This document shows, in pieces, positions 1 through 8,573 of a stretch of 64,000 bases of DNA. Source of the DNA: 2-02-FULL-55-14 sp964534125. Lineage in GTDB: Bacteria > Bacteroidota > Ignavibacteria > UBA10030. A program made the position numbers and the translations under genes. The notes beneath the pieces were generated by a model that saw only the letters and a list, made by a program, of their open reading frames with translations, had not been told where the DNA came from and ran no database searches. Location: contig CAZHOJ010000006.1 in the NCBI GenBank assembly GCA_964534125.1, positions 171,863 through 235,862 on the forward strand, given 5' to 3'. How positions within the stretch are numbered: position 1 is the stretch's first letter; every line of letters starts with the position of its first letter.

Positions 1-2
1 GC

Positions 3-299
3 ATGTTCAAGCTCATCATCGGGCTGGCGCTGCTCGGGCATGCGGCAAACCTTCTGCTTTTCACCGCAGGACGGCTCGTGTCTGGTGCCGTACCGTTCAT
101 TCCGGAAGGATCGATACGGCCTGACGGGTCGATCGCAGACCCGGTGCCGCAGGCGCTGATCCTGACCGCCATTGTCATCGGCTTCGGCGTGCAGGCATTC
201 GTCATCGTGCTGTTCCGCCGTCTGTATCAGCGGACGGGAACGGACGACCTCGACCTGCTCACGACCACCGAGCAATTGAAGGAGGAGAAGGGATCATGA
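3..299 (+). CDS. mrpC: Na+/H+ antiporter subunit MrpC/MnhC
   Basis: NuoK-like small membrane subunit of the multisubunit Mrp cation/proton antiporter. The 98 readable residues hold two clear membrane helices: residues 1-22 begin with FKLIIGLALLGHAANLLLF, and residues 48-75 include the VPQALILTAIVIGFGVQAF stretch that is the hallmark of MrpC and NuoK. A polar cytoplasmic tail follows. The ATG at base 3 may not be the true start. The family is usually about 110-120 residues with three helices, so an N-terminal helix is probably outside the window. The stop overlaps the mrpD start (ATGA), showing translational coupling within an operon whose mrpA/B genes must lie to the left. Sure of family; N-terminus unresolved. 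Confidence 0.9.
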   Translation: MFKLIIGLALLGHAANLLLFTAGRLVSGAVPFIPEGSIRPDGSIADPVPQALILTAIVIGFGVQAFVIVLFRRLYQRTGTDDLDLLTTTEQLKEEKGS

Positions 300-1789
300 A
301 CCTCCTCATCCTTCCCGTTCTTCTTCCGCTGGCCGGTGCCATCCTGACGCTGCTTCTACGCAACAGCAGAAGCATGCAGCGGGCGATCCATCTCGTCGTG
401 ACAGGGCTTCTGGTCGTCGCCGGAGTGGCGTTGCTTGTGCGCGTGCTCGACACAGGATTCATCGTGCTTCGGGTCGGGTCATGGCCGGCTCCCTTCGGCA
501 TAACGTTCGTTGCCGATATCTTCAGCGCACTGATGATCCTTGTTTCCGCGGTGGTCGCGGCCGCGGTGGCTATCACATCGCTCGGCAGCATCGATGCGGA
601 GCGGGAGCGGTTCAGCTATCACGCGTTCGTCCTGTTCCTGCTGACGGGGGTCAATGGCGCCTTCCTGACAGGAGATGTTTTCAACCTGTATGTGTGGTTC
701 GAGGTGCTGCTGATGGGCTCCTTTGTGTTGATGACCCTCGGGAGCGAACGCGGACAGCTTGAAGGGGGTGTCAAGTATGTCGTGTTGAACCTCATTGCAT
801 CTGCCGTCTTCCTCGCAGCCGTCGGCCTTCTCTACGGCATGACAGGATCGCTGTCGATGGCCGATCTTGCAGGAAGTCTGAATGCTGCCGAACGGCCAGT
901 GCTGACGGCTGTCGTTGCGATGATGTTCCTGGTGGCATTCGGCATCAAGGCGGCCATCTTCCCGCTCTTCTTCTGGCTGCCGTCCTCGTATCACACGCCT
1001 CCCATTCCCGTCTCGGCGCTGTTTGCGGGACTTCTCACGAAGGTCGGTGTCTATGCACTGATCCGTTTCTTCACCCTCCTCTTTGCCCCGGGTGATGGGA
1101 TGGCGCATACGATCATTCTTGTGCTGTCGGGACTCACCATGCTCACGGGCGTGCTCGGTGCGGCCGCACAGACCGACGTGCGGCGCATCCTTTCGTTCCA
1201 TATCATCAGCCAGATCGGCTACATGACGATGGGGCTGGGACTGTTCACGCCGCTCGCACTCGCGGGATCCGTCTTCTATGTAATCCATCATATTGTCGTT
1301 AAGACCAACCTCTTCCTGGTCAGCGGAGTGGTGCTTCGCGCGCGCGGCACGCTCGGCCTGAAGGCACTCGGCGGACTGTACGGTTCCTTCCCGCTCCTGG
1401 CCGGATTATTCCTCATTCCTGCGCTCTCGCTGGCGGGTCTGCCGCCGCTCTCCGGATTCTGGTCCAAGTTCATGCTGATCAAGGCGGGTCTCGATGCCGA
1501 AGCGTACCTGATAACCGGCGTCGCGCTGCTCGTCGGATTGTTCACGCTGTTCTCAATGACGAAGATCTGGGGTGAGGTATTCTGGAAACCTGCTCCGGAA
1601 GGGGAGAAGGCCTCTCACGCCGAGGCAGGGAAGAACTGGCTGCTTCTCGGTCCGGTGGCAGGACTTGCCCTCATCACCGTGCTGATCGGCATCTTCGCCG
1701 AGCCGCTGTTCGCCGTGGCTGTACAGGCGTCGGAGCAGCTGCTGCAGCCGCAGGCATACATCGCAGCTGTGCTGGGGGGTGGGCAATGA
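296..1789 (+). CDS. mrpD: Na+/H+ antiporter subunit MrpD (NuoN/NuoM-like)
   Basis: Large proton-translocating-type membrane subunit of the Mrp antiporter, 497 residues, the normal family length, with about 14 hydrophobic helices across the Proton_antipo_M domain. The essential acidic residue is present as E136 (FNLYVWFEVLLMGS), and the conserved lysine as K218 (FGIKAAIFPLFFWLP). These match the E137/K219 pair known from Bacillus MrpD. It could be confused with NuoN or HyfB, but the neighbours C, E, F and G settle the identity. Start and stop overlap both flanking genes by 4 bases, so it is co-translated with them. Confidence 0.95.
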   Translation: MNLLILPVLLPLAGAILTLLLRNSRSMQRAIHLVVTGLLVVAGVALLVRVLDTGFIVLRVGSWPAPFGITFVADIFSALMILVSAVVAAAVAITSLGSIDAERERFSYHAFVLFLLTGVNGAFLTGDVFNLYVWFEVLLMGSFVLMTLGSERGQLEGGVKYVVLNLIASAVFLAAVGLLYGMTGSLSMADLAGSLNAAERPVLTAVVAMMFLVAFGIKAAIFPLFFWLPSSYHTPPIPVSALFAGLLTKVGVYALIRFFTLLFAPGDGMAHTIILVLSGLTMLTGVLGAAAQTDVRRILSFHIISQIGYMTMGLGLFTPLALAGSVFYVIHHIVVKTNLFLVSGVVLRARGTLGLKALGGLYGSFPLLAGLFLIPALSLAGLPPLSGFWSKFMLIKAGLDAEAYLITGVALLVGLFTLFSMTKIWGEVFWKPAPEGEKASHAEAGKNWLLLGPVAGLALITVLIGIFAEPLFAVAVQASEQLLQPQAYIAAVLGGGQ

Positions 1790-2259
1790 TGGCATTTACA
1801 CTCAATCTTGGGCTTGCGATCGCCTGGCTTCTCCTGTCGGGAGAATGGAACGCCGTCAATTTTGCCGGAGGATTTGTCGTCGGGTATGCAGCCCTCTGGG
1901 TCGTTCTGCGCGGGGAATCGGAGCGGACATACTTCCGGAAGACCGCGACGATCATCTCGTTCGCAGGGTTCTTCCTGTACGAGCTGGTCCTGTCGAACCT
2001 TCGTCTGGCCGTCGATATTCTGCGTCTCCGGCCACGCATGACGCCGGCGATCGTTGCCGTCCCGCTCGATGTGACCACCGATTTCGAGATCGTCATGCTC
2101 GCGAATTTCATCACGTTGACGCCGGGGACTCTCAGCCTCGAGTTGAGCGAGGACAGGAAGACGCTGTATGTGCATTCCGTGTATTCGATGTCGCCCGAGG
2201 AGACCGTCCGCGAGATCAAGCAGGGGTTCGAGAGAAGAGTGATCGAGGTGTGCCGATGA
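1786..2259 (+). CDS. mrpE: Na+/H+ antiporter subunit MrpE
   Basis: 157-residue MNHE-family subunit needed for assembly of the Mrp antiporter in the inner membrane. Two N-terminal hydrophobic segments (residues about 4-45, LGLAIAWLLLSGEWN...GGFVVGYAALWVVL) and a third at about 55-80 precede a soluble C-terminal domain with the family-typical stretch ANFITLTPGTLSLELSED (residues about 105-122). ATG overlaps the mrpD stop and its own stop overlaps the mrpF start. No transport residues are expected in this subunit. Confidence 0.93.
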   Translation: MMAFTLNLGLAIAWLLLSGEWNAVNFAGGFVVGYAALWVVLRGESERTYFRKTATIISFAGFFLYELVLSNLRLAVDILRLRPRMTPAIVAVPLDVTTDFEIVMLANFITLTPGTLSLELSEDRKTLYVHSVYSMSPEETVREIKQGFERRVIEVCR

Positions 2260-2528
2260 TCACCGAGGTCCTCTTCGGGTTGTCTGCACTGCTGCTTGCG
2301 ACCGCGATCGTCCTGACGTTCGTGCGGATCCTTCGCGGCCCGTCGCTTGCTGACCGCGTCGTCGGCTTCGACCTGCTTGCGGCAGCAGCCATCGGCCTCA
2401 TCGCCATCGCGGCGATCGAGTATGACGAGCCGGTGTTCATCGACGTTGCGCTCATACTTGCGTTGATGGCGTTCGTCAGTACGGTTGCGTTCGCGCACTA
2501 CCTCCAAGGGAAGGAGGGAGAAGAATGA
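2256..2528 (+). CDS. mrpF: Na+/H+ antiporter subunit MrpF
   Basis: 90-residue three-helix MrpF subunit. The start was placed at the ATG overlapping the mrpE stop (ATGA), because the longer open frame upstream only shadows mrpE. The motif RGPSLADRVVGFDLL (residues 27-41), including conserved D33-R34 and D39, is the MrpF signature. Helices span about 4-24, 35-55 and 60-82. It works inside the Mrp complex and is translationally coupled on both sides. Confidence 0.93.
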   Translation: MITEVLFGLSALLLATAIVLTFVRILRGPSLADRVVGFDLLAAAAIGLIAIAAIEYDEPVFIDVALILALMAFVSTVAFAHYLQGKEGEE

Positions 2529-2980
2529 ACATCGGCATCGCACTGCTCGTCTTCTTCGGCGCGATGATGATCGCCATTGCGGCGCTCGGCCTTGTGCGGC
2601 TTCCGGACTTCTACCTGCGGACAGCAGCAACGACCAAAGCGATCACGCTCGGCGTTGCCCTCATGCTCATCGGTGTGGCGTTCTTCTTCATGGAAACGAC
2701 CGTCAGCGCCCGCGTGGGAGCCATCATCCTGTTCCTGCTGCTGACATCTCCGGTCGGTGCACACATGATAGGTCGCGCCGCCTACATGAAAGGTGTCCCT
2801 CTCTGGGACCGTACCGTGGCGGACCAGTGGCAGGGGCGTATCCCGGCTGCCACGCCGGCAAAGACCCGTCGACCATCCGCTATAACGAGCGCGAAACCGG
2901 AAAAAGCACGGCCCGTGCGCAAACTGTCACCGAAGAAAAGACCTGCCAGAAGGAAAGGAAAGAAGAACTCCCGACGGTAA
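2525..2980 (+). CDS. mrpG: Na+/H+ antiporter subunit MrpG
   Basis: 151-residue MrpG (PhaG/MnhG family). Helices lie at about 3-22, 38-60 and 62-80, with the family segment GLVRLPDFYLRTAATTKAITLG and the conserved SPVGAHMIGRAAY. After the domain (residue about 95 onward) comes a strongly basic, low-complexity tail rich in K, R and P (KTRRPSAITSAKPEK...KKRPARRKGKKNSRR). Such a tail is longer than usual for MrpG and is presumably cytoplasmic. It is the last gene of the operon; a hairpin plus T-tract follows at 3027-3055. Confidence 0.93.
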   Translation: MNIGIALLVFFGAMMIAIAALGLVRLPDFYLRTAATTKAITLGVALMLIGVAFFFMETTVSARVGAIILFLLLTSPVGAHMIGRAAYMKGVPLWDRTVADQWQGRIPAATPAKTRRPSAITSAKPEKARPVRKLSPKKRPARRKGKKNSRR

Positions 2981-2990
2981 TGGTCCGATA

Positions 2991-3019
2991 TTGTTCACCT
3001 GCAGATTATTTGGCATCTT
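2991..3019 (+). promoter_or_regulatory. candidate weak promoter before the E1 gene
   Basis: TTGTTC at 2991-2996 and CATCTT at 3014-3019 are separated by 17 bases. Each hexamer matches only 3 of 6 sigma-70 positions, so this is a weak proposal. It gains interest because transcription would begin near 3026, at the foot of the hairpin at 3027-3048. Confidence 0.25.
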
Positions 3020-3026
3020 TGTGACA

Positions 3027-3055
3027 AGCCGGGGTTTGCTCCCCGGTTTTTCTTT
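3027..3055 (+). terminator. Rho-independent terminator of the mrp operon / leader hairpin of the E1 gene
   Basis: Perfect inverted repeat CCGGGG (3029-3034) - TTTGCT loop - CCCCGG (3041-3046), extendable by AA/TT, followed by TTTTTCTTT (3047-3055). It lies 46 bases after the mrpG stop and ends 5 bases before the ATG of the next gene, so it also forms the only possible leader of that gene. Confidence 0.8.
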
Positions 3056-3060
3056 GTCCC

Positions 3061-5070
3061 ATGAGCACACCACACATCACCATCGACACTCCGGTCACGT
3101 ACAGGTCCAACGGACTCCCGAAGGACCTGCTTCTCCGCCTGTACGAGGGCATCCTGCTTCCCCGAGTGATCGAGGAACGCATGCTCATTCTTCTCCGTCA
3201 GGGAAAGATCAGCAAGTGGTTCTCCGGCATCGGACAGGAAGCCATAGCGGTGGGGAGCACGATGGCGCTCCGGGACACCGACCATATCCTTCCGCTTCAC
3301 AGGAACCTCGGCGTCTTCACCACACGCAACGTACCGCTCCAACGGCTGTTCGCTCAATGGGAGGGACGGCCGGATGGGTACACGAAGGGACGGGACAGAT
3401 CGTTCCACTTCGGCGCTCCCAAGCACCGCATCGTCGGCATGATCTCGCACCTTGGGGCCATGCTCGGCGTCGCGGATGGGCTTGCGCTGGCGGATGTTCT
3501 CGACGGGACAGATGGGCTTGCGATGGTCTTCTCCGGCGACGGAGGGGCAAGCGAAGGGGACTTCCACGAGGCGATCAACGTGGCGTCCGTATGGGACCTG
3601 CCCGTGATCTTCGTCGTCGAGAACAACGGGTACGGGCTCTCGACGCCCTCGAAAGATCAGTTCCGGCAGAAGTACTTCGTGGACAAGGCTCACGGCTACG
3701 GCATCGAAGGTATGCAGGTGGACGGGAACAACATCCTGGACGTCTACACGATGTTCACGCGCGTCGCCGAAAAGGTCCGTGCCACACGTCGGCCGGTGCT
3801 CGTCGAGGCGATGACGTTCCGCATGCGCGGGCACGAGGAGGCCTCGGGCACGAAGTATGTACCGAAGGAGCTCATCGAAGGATGGAAGAAGAAAGACCCT
3901 GTTGAGAACTTCGAAAAGTACCTGCTGGAGAACAGAGTCATTAGTCAGGAAGATGTCGCTGCACTCCGCGGGCGTTTGAAGAAGGACATCATCGATGCAT
4001 GGGAACGATCCGCATCGGGCGGTGAGGTGGAACCGGATGTTGCCGCAGAGATGAGTGATGTCTATGCGCCGGCAAGGGTCGAGGAGGTCGCGCCCGATAC
4101 CACACAGCAGACGACGAAGCGATTCGTGAACGCGGTGCAGGACGGACTGCGGCAGGCGATGGAGCGGGACCCGAAGCTCGTGCTGATGGGACAGGACATC
4201 GCCGAGTACGGCGGGGTGTTCAAGGTGACGGAAGGGTTCGTGGAGCAGTTCGGGAAGGAGCGGGTGCGGAACACGCCTCTGTGTGAGTCTGCCATTGTCG
4301 GTGCAGCACTGGGGCTTTCCATCGCTGGCCGGCCGTCCATGGTAGAGATGCAGTTCGCAGACTTCGTCAGCTGCGGGTTCAATCAGATCGTGAACAACCT
4401 GGCGAAGACACATTATCGATGGGGACATGCACCGAACGTCGTGGTACGCATGCCCACCGGTGCCGGAGTGGGAGCGGGACCGTTCCACTCGCAGAGCACG
4501 GAGGCCTGGTTCACACATGTGCCGGGGCTGAAGGTGGTCTGTCCGTCGACGCCGTTCGACGCGAAAGGGCTCCTCACCGCGAGCCTTGCAGACCCGAATC
4601 CCGTTCTGTTCTTCGAGCATAAGTTCCTGTACCGGAGTATCGATGGTCCGGTGCCCGATGATTACTATACGCTTCCGCTCGGCAAAGCATCAGTGGTGCG
4701 GCAAGGCACCGAAGCGACCATTGTCACCTACGGATGGGCCGTTCACTGGGCGCTGGAGGCGGCGGAGCAGAGCGGCAGAAGCATCGAGGTCATCGACCTG
4801 CGCACGCTGCTGCCGTGGGACGCTGAGACTGTTTCTGCATCCGCACGAAAGACAGGCCGCGTGCTCGTTCTCAGCGAGGACACGCAGACAGGATCCTTCA
4901 TCGGCGAGATCGCTTCGGCCATCGGTGAATCATGCTTCGAGCACCTGGATGCACCCGTGATGCGGCTCGGTTCGCTCGATTCGCCCGTACCTTTCAACCC
5001 AAAACTCGAACAGCAGTTCCTCGCACGCACGCGTCTCCCTGAAAAACTGAACGATCTTCTTTCCTATTGA
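3061..5070 (+). CDS. fused E1 alpha/beta 2-oxoacid dehydrogenase
   Basis: Thiamine-diphosphate-dependent E1 component of a branched-chain 2-oxoacid or pyruvate-type dehydrogenase complex, with alpha and beta chains in one 669-residue polypeptide. The alpha half (about 1-330) has the TPP/Mg motif GDGGASEG (159-166) ending in VVENN (185-189). The beta half (about 345-669) starts at TKRFVNAVQDGL and carries VLMGQDIAEYGGVF and the catalytic-glutamate segment NTPLCESAIVGAALG. Fused E1 chains are common in Bacteroidota/Chlorobi. No E2 or E3 gene is nearby, so substrate (branched-chain, pyruvate, acetoin) is not decided by context. The ATG has no Shine-Dalgarno sequence and directly follows a terminator-like hairpin. 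Confidence 0.9.
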   Translation: MSTPHITIDTPVTYRSNGLPKDLLLRLYEGILLPRVIEERMLILLRQGKISKWFSGIGQEAIAVGSTMALRDTDHILPLHRNLGVFTTRNVPLQRLFAQWEGRPDGYTKGRDRSFHFGAPKHRIVGMISHLGAMLGVADGLALADVLDGTDGLAMVFSGDGGASEGDFHEAINVASVWDLPVIFVVENNGYGLSTPSKDQFRQKYFVDKAHGYGIEGMQVDGNNILDVYTMFTRVAEKVRATRRPVLVEAMTFRMRGHEEASGTKYVPKELIEGWKKKDPVENFEKYLLENRVISQEDVAALRGRLKKDIIDAWERSASGGEVEPDVAAEMSDVYAPARVEEVAPDTTQQTTKRFVNAVQDGLRQAMERDPKLVLMGQDIAEYGGVFKVTEGFVEQFGKERVRNTPLCESAIVGAALGLSIAGRPSMVEMQFADFVSCGFNQIVNNLAKTHYRWGHAPNVVVRMPTGAGVGAGPFHSQSTEAWFTHVPGLKVVCPSTPFDAKGLLTASLADPNPVLFFEHKFLYRSIDGPVPDDYYTLPLGKASVVRQGTEATIVTYGWAVHWALEAAEQSGRSIEVIDLRTLLPWDAETVSASARKTGRVLVLSEDTQTGSFIGEIASAIGESCFEHLDAPVMRLGSLDSPVPFNPKLEQQFLARTRLPEKLNDLLSY

Positions 5071-5076
5071 GGCACC

Positions 5077-6213
5077 ATGGCACCCGGCCCCCTGCTGACA
5101 CCGGCGCTCCTTCTCGATGCGGACATCATGGAACGGAACATCGCCCGGATGCAGGAGCGGATGTCGGGCATGGGTGTCTCGCTTCGCCCGCACATCAAGA
5201 CCCACAAGTGCATCGAGATCGGAAAGCTCCAGCAGAAAGCCGGAGCACGCGGCATCACGGTCTCGACCTTCTATGAAGCGCAGAAGTTCGCCGAAGCCGG
5301 ATTCGACGACATCACCTGGGCGTTCCCTCTTCCTCCGGTATACGCCTCACGCGCGGCCGAACTGGCCCGCACCTGCACATTTCGAGTGGTCATTGACAGC
5401 ATGGAGGCGAAAGGGCATCTCGATAAAGCGGCCCGGGTCTCCGGTGTGAAGCTCCATGTGTGGCTCAAGGTCGACTGCGGCAATCACCGGGCGGGTGTAG
5501 ACCCTGATTCACCCGAGGCAGAACGGCTGGTGAAGGCGCTGAACGAATCGCAGGTGCTGCACTTCGACGGTATTCTGTCGCACTCGGGGCATGCGTATGC
5601 GGGGCAGAACCGGGACGAGATCCTCGCGGCAGCACGCCAGGAACGGGATGTCATGGTCGCTCTCGCCGAGCGAATGCGGGCGAAAGGGTACGGCGTTCCG
5701 GCCATCAGTATCGGCTCCACGCCTGCGATGTCGGTCATCGATACCCTGGACGGGATCGACGAGGTCCGGCCGGGGAATTACGTCTTCTACGACTACACGA
5801 TGGCCATGCTGGGCGTGTGCGGTGTGCAGGACTGCGCCCTGACGGTCCTCTCGAGCGTCATCTCCCATCAGCCCGGAGCATCGCACCTCGTCACGGATGC
5901 CGGCGCGCTGGGACTGTCGAAGGACACGGGTCCGACCCATCTGAAGAACCCGATGGGCATGGGACCGCTCTACGAGGATTACGAGAAGAAGCGGCTGTTC
6001 GCCCACATCCATATGGGGGCATTGTCGCAGGAGCACGGGAAGGTGGTCGCGGACGATCCGTCTTTTCTGGAGGGACGGTTGCAGGTGGGGGAGCGGATAC
6101 GTATCCTCGAGCATCACTCCTGCCTCACGGCTGCACACCATGATGTCTATCACATCATGAGAAGCGGGGAGGTCGTCGATCGGTGGAACATACTACGGGG
6201 ACGCATGTCATGA
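5077..6213 (+). CDS. DSD1-family PLP enzyme (D-threonine aldolase / D-serine dehydratase type)
   Basis: 378-residue fold-type III PLP enzyme with an alanine-racemase-like N-terminal barrel. RPHIKTHK (residues 37-44) is the PLP-lysine motif, most likely K41. Near the C-terminus EHHSCLTAAHH supplies the His/Cys metal site typical of this family (residues about 346-356). GSTPAMSVID and RPGNYVFYDY are further family blocks. Known members cleave D-threonine to glycine and acetaldehyde or deaminate D-serine; which reaction applies cannot be read here. It starts 6 bases after the E1 stop and overlaps the next gene by 4 bases, so the three genes form an operon. Confidence 0.88.
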   Translation: MAPGPLLTPALLLDADIMERNIARMQERMSGMGVSLRPHIKTHKCIEIGKLQQKAGARGITVSTFYEAQKFAEAGFDDITWAFPLPPVYASRAAELARTCTFRVVIDSMEAKGHLDKAARVSGVKLHVWLKVDCGNHRAGVDPDSPEAERLVKALNESQVLHFDGILSHSGHAYAGQNRDEILAAARQERDVMVALAERMRAKGYGVPAISIGSTPAMSVIDTLDGIDEVRPGNYVFYDYTMAMLGVCGVQDCALTVLSSVISHQPGASHLVTDAGALGLSKDTGPTHLKNPMGMGPLYEDYEKKRLFAHIHMGALSQEHGKVVADDPSFLEGRLQVGERIRILEHHSCLTAAHHDVYHIMRSGEVVDRWNILRGRMS

Positions 6214-6983
6214 GATCACTGAAGGATGAGACCGTACTGATCACAGGAGCATCGAGCGGCATCGGCCAGGCGTGCGCGCGTGCGTGTGCGGAGGCCGGTG
6301 CGAAGGTCATCATCGCGGCACGGCGGAAGAACCGGCTGCAGGACCTTGCCGCCGACCTGAAGAGATCGTTCAACACGGAATGCTTCATCGTCGAGCTCGA
6401 CGTGCGCGACCAGAAAGCGGTGACGCAGGCGTTCAACAAGTTGCCGGACGAATGGCAGAAGATCTCGGTCCTCGTCAACAACGCCGGCCTCAGCAGAGGG
6501 CTCGACAAGCTGCACGAGGGGAGCGTCGAGGACTGGGAGGAGATGGTCGACACGAACATCAAGGGGCTTCTCTATGTGAGCAAGCAGGTCATTCCGGGGA
6601 TGGTGAAGCGGGGGAAGGGGACGGTGGTGAACATCGGCTCCATTGCCGGGCGCGAAGTGTACCCGCGAGGAAATGTCTACTGCGCGACGAAGTTCGCCGT
6701 TGACGCTCTGACGAAGGGAATGCGTCTCGACCTCGTGGACACGCCGGTGAGGGTCTGCACGGTGGACCCGGGGCTTGTGGAAACAGAGTTCAGCAACATC
6801 CGCTTCCGCGGGGATGAAGAGCGGGCGAAGACCGTCTACCAGGGGTACAAGCCGCTTGAGCCGAAGGACGTGGCTGATGCGGTCGTCTTCTGCGCCGCAG
6901 CACCGCCGCACGTGCAGATTGCCGAGGTCCTCATTCTCCCGACCGCCCAGGCCTCGCCCACCATGGTCCACAAGGAGTTGTAG
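6210..6983 (+). CDS. short-chain dehydrogenase/reductase, YdfG-like
   Basis: 257-residue classical SDR. NAD(P) motif TGASSGIGQA lies at about residues 11-20, NNAG at about 88-91, the catalytic Ser in NIGSIAG, and Tyr/Lys in VYCATK. Sequence around RGNVYCATKFAVDALTKGMRLDL resembles E. coli YdfG and related 3-hydroxy acid/serine dehydrogenases. The start was set at the ATG overlapping the upstream stop (ATGTCATGA) instead of an earlier in-frame ATG at 6183, because the first residues from 6210 (RSLKDETVLITG) match the normal N-terminus. Coupling to a D-amino-acid enzyme suggests a hydroxy-amino-acid role, but that is inference. Confidence 0.85.
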   Translation: MRSLKDETVLITGASSGIGQACARACAEAGAKVIIAARRKNRLQDLAADLKRSFNTECFIVELDVRDQKAVTQAFNKLPDEWQKISVLVNNAGLSRGLDKLHEGSVEDWEEMVDTNIKGLLYVSKQVIPGMVKRGKGTVVNIGSIAGREVYPRGNVYCATKFAVDALTKGMRLDLVDTPVRVCTVDPGLVETEFSNIRFRGDEERAKTVYQGYKPLEPKDVADAVVFCAAAPPHVQIAEVLILPTAQASPTMVHKEL

Positions 6984-6999
6984 GGGCCTACGTGTGAAT

Positions 7000-7112
7000 G
7001 GTTCTCGCAACGATCGCAAAGGTCCTTATAGATCATGTAGGCAGAGCTCGCAACGGTTTCTAAGGAAAGTTACCCTGCGTTGCGGGCGTTGCTCTCGTTG
7101 CGGACGTGGCGC
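7000..7112. repeat. intergenic repeat with CGCAAC/GTTGCG words
   Basis: Between the SDR and DUF423 genes the sequence is built of repeated CTCGCAACG, CGCAACG and GTTGCGG words in both orientations (for example CTCGCAACG at 7002 and 7047 region, TGCGTTGCGGGCGTTG near 7076-7090). A related CTCGCAACGAGCGCA lies at 7530-7545, just after the DUF423 stop. The two sets therefore flank that gene. I see no coding capacity in it. Confidence 0.4.
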
Positions 7113-7151
7113 GAAACCAACATTGCGGGATACTTTCGCAGACTATCAATC

Positions 7152-7520
7152 ATGAGACTATTCGCTATCCTCGGAGCTGTCGGAGCGCTGTTGTCCGTTG
7201 CGCTCGGTGCCTTCGGCGCGCACGCATTGCGTAACGCGCTCTCGCCCGATATGCAGCAGACATTCGAGACGGGAGTCCGGTACCAGATGTATCATTCGCT
7301 TGCCCTGTTCGCCGTCGCGTGGGCCATCGACAGGTTCGGTCCGGCGCTGTTCACCACAGCCGGCTGGTTCTTCGTTGCCGGCATCGTGATCTTCTCAGGA
7401 AGCCTGTACATCCTCACGCTATCCGGCATCCGGTGGCTCGGCGCCATCACGCCCATCGGCGGGGTATCTCTACTGATTGGGTGGGGAGTGATGGTGTACG
7501 GGTTTTTGAAGCAGGGGTAG
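7152..7520 (+). CDS. DUF423 family small membrane protein
   Basis: 122-residue DUF423 (YwdK/YgdD-like) inner-membrane protein of unknown function. The N-terminal block LGAVGALLSVALGAFGAHALRN and YQMYHSLALFAVAW are the family signatures, and four hydrophobic helices can be drawn. An upstream in-frame start at 7080 would add residues encoded by the intergenic repeat, so the ATG at 7152 is chosen. The gene stands alone, flanked on both sides by CGCAAC-type repeat words. Confidence 0.85.
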   Translation: MRLFAILGAVGALLSVALGAFGAHALRNALSPDMQQTFETGVRYQMYHSLALFAVAWAIDRFGPALFTTAGWFFVAGIVIFSGSLYILTLSGIRWLGAITPIGGVSLLIGWGVMVYGFLKQG

Positions 7521-7580
7521 GGGAGGCCTCGCAACGAGCGCATAGAATACTTTAGCTATTGGTAATAGTGTTCTTTGCGG

Positions 7581-8144
7581 CTATTCCCCTTCTTCCCGCA
7601 ACACATATTTTACCAGCACGCCCGTTGACGGCAGGTACATCCGTATCATCTTAATGGCGACGCGCTCCTGCGTCCATTCCTTCGATTCTCCTATCAGCGG
7701 TATCCATTTCCCTCCCGTCGACTCCCCGAACCGCTCGAGATTCATTTCCCAGATGTAGTCCAGGAATTCGTCCGGCACCGAAAGCATGTACGCGAAGCTC
7801 GCTGCGAGCATGGTCACAGAAACGAGAGCGGAATCCTCCTGCGTGAACTCGAACAGGATGAAGTACTCGGCCTCCGGACCCTTGATGTTGGTGACGAGGG
7901 GGAAGATATCGTCCCTTCCCGAACCGAGGTTCTCGTATTTCAGATGTCCATAATCCGGCATCCACGTCAGTCCGAGCGTCGTCTGGATGAATGACGGCGT
8001 CTCTCCCCACGACACGTACTCGAAGTCGAAATGCGGTCGGGCAACGATCTGTGCATCAAGCGGCACAGGGCCTCCGGCCAGCATCCAGGCAATCCCTATC
8101 CAGCAACATCTTTTGCCCAGGGTCACCCGAAAATTCTCTTCCAT
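7581..8144 (-). CDS. secreted hypothetical protein
   Basis: 187 residues from the chosen ATG; an in-frame start at 8162 would add six residues before the signal peptide. The N-terminus (basic n-region, then CCWIGIAWMLAGG, then VPLDAQ) looks like a Sec signal peptide cleaved near AQ. The mature part is acidic and soluble, with aromatic-rich stretches (HFDFEYVSWGETP, YFILFEFTQEDS). I do not recognise the family. It is the last of three minus-strand genes after a thioredoxin-like gene and a cysteine-paired small peptide, so a periplasmic or surface role connected to them is possible but unproven. Confidence 0.6.
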   Translation of the reverse strand: MEENFRVTLGKRCCWIGIAWMLAGGPVPLDAQIVARPHFDFEYVSWGETPSFIQTTLGLTWMPDYGHLKYENLGSGRDDIFPLVTNIKGPEAEYFILFEFTQEDSALVSVTMLAASFAYMLSVPDEFLDYIWEMNLERFGESTGGKWIPLIGESKEWTQERVAIKMIRMYLPSTGVLVKYVLREEGE

Positions 8145-8246
8145 GTTCTTCCTCGGTCCCATGCTGAGCGGTCTCTGCGTTCTTTGTGCGAGTCGATATT
8201 CTGCAGCCGGACAACAGGGCGCCCCGCTGTCCGGCCGCCTTGATGC

Positions 8247-8573
8247 TTACCCGAAGAGGCCTGTGAACCAATCCCAGGCGCACCCCAGCCCCGTCCAGAC
8301 GCCGTATCCAGCACAGATACCGCCGACGACGGTGCCATACAGACTGCTGCCGATTTCGGACGGCCTGACGCCAGCGTCGTCCATGCAATCGCCGGCTGCG
8401 GCGACCGCGACATCGACACAGGTCGCCTTGCCGCCGACGAGGCAGTCTGCTTCTTCAGCTGTGAGCTGATGGGGAACGATGTCCTGCACGACAGCTTCCT
8501 GCACGGGCGTGAAGGACGTCGTCAGTGCCATGATACCCAACAGCACGATCATCCCTGCTATCCTGGCACGCAT
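8247..8573 (-). CDS. small exported peptide with double-glycine motif and paired cysteines
   Basis: 108 residues with a perfect AAGGAGG ribosome site before ATG 8573. Residues 1-22 are a hydrophobic export segment (RIAGMIVLLGIMALTTSF). Residues 37-48 read LTAEEADCLVGG, resembling the double-glycine leader end of class II bacteriocins and related RiPP-like precursors. After GG the cysteines are C52, C63, C87 and C98, i.e. CX10C - 23 residues - CX10C, in a glycine-rich hydrophobic context (YGTVVGGICAGYGVWTGLGC). The neighbour immediately upstream is a thioredoxin-like CPHC protein. No peptidase-containing ABC exporter is in view. Function is unknown; a processed, disulfide-bonded peptide is my inference. 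Confidence 0.65.
   Translation of the reverse strand: MRARIAGMIVLLGIMALTTSFTPVQEAVVQDIVPHQLTAEEADCLVGGKATCVDVAVAAAGDCMDDAGVRPSEIGSSLYGTVVGGICAGYGVWTGLGCAWDWFTGLFG

Noticed and set aside
2995..4620. 541-residue antisense frame over the E1 gene
   Set aside because: Composition is typical of an antisense shadow (H/R/C-rich); the plus-strand frame has clear E1 motifs.
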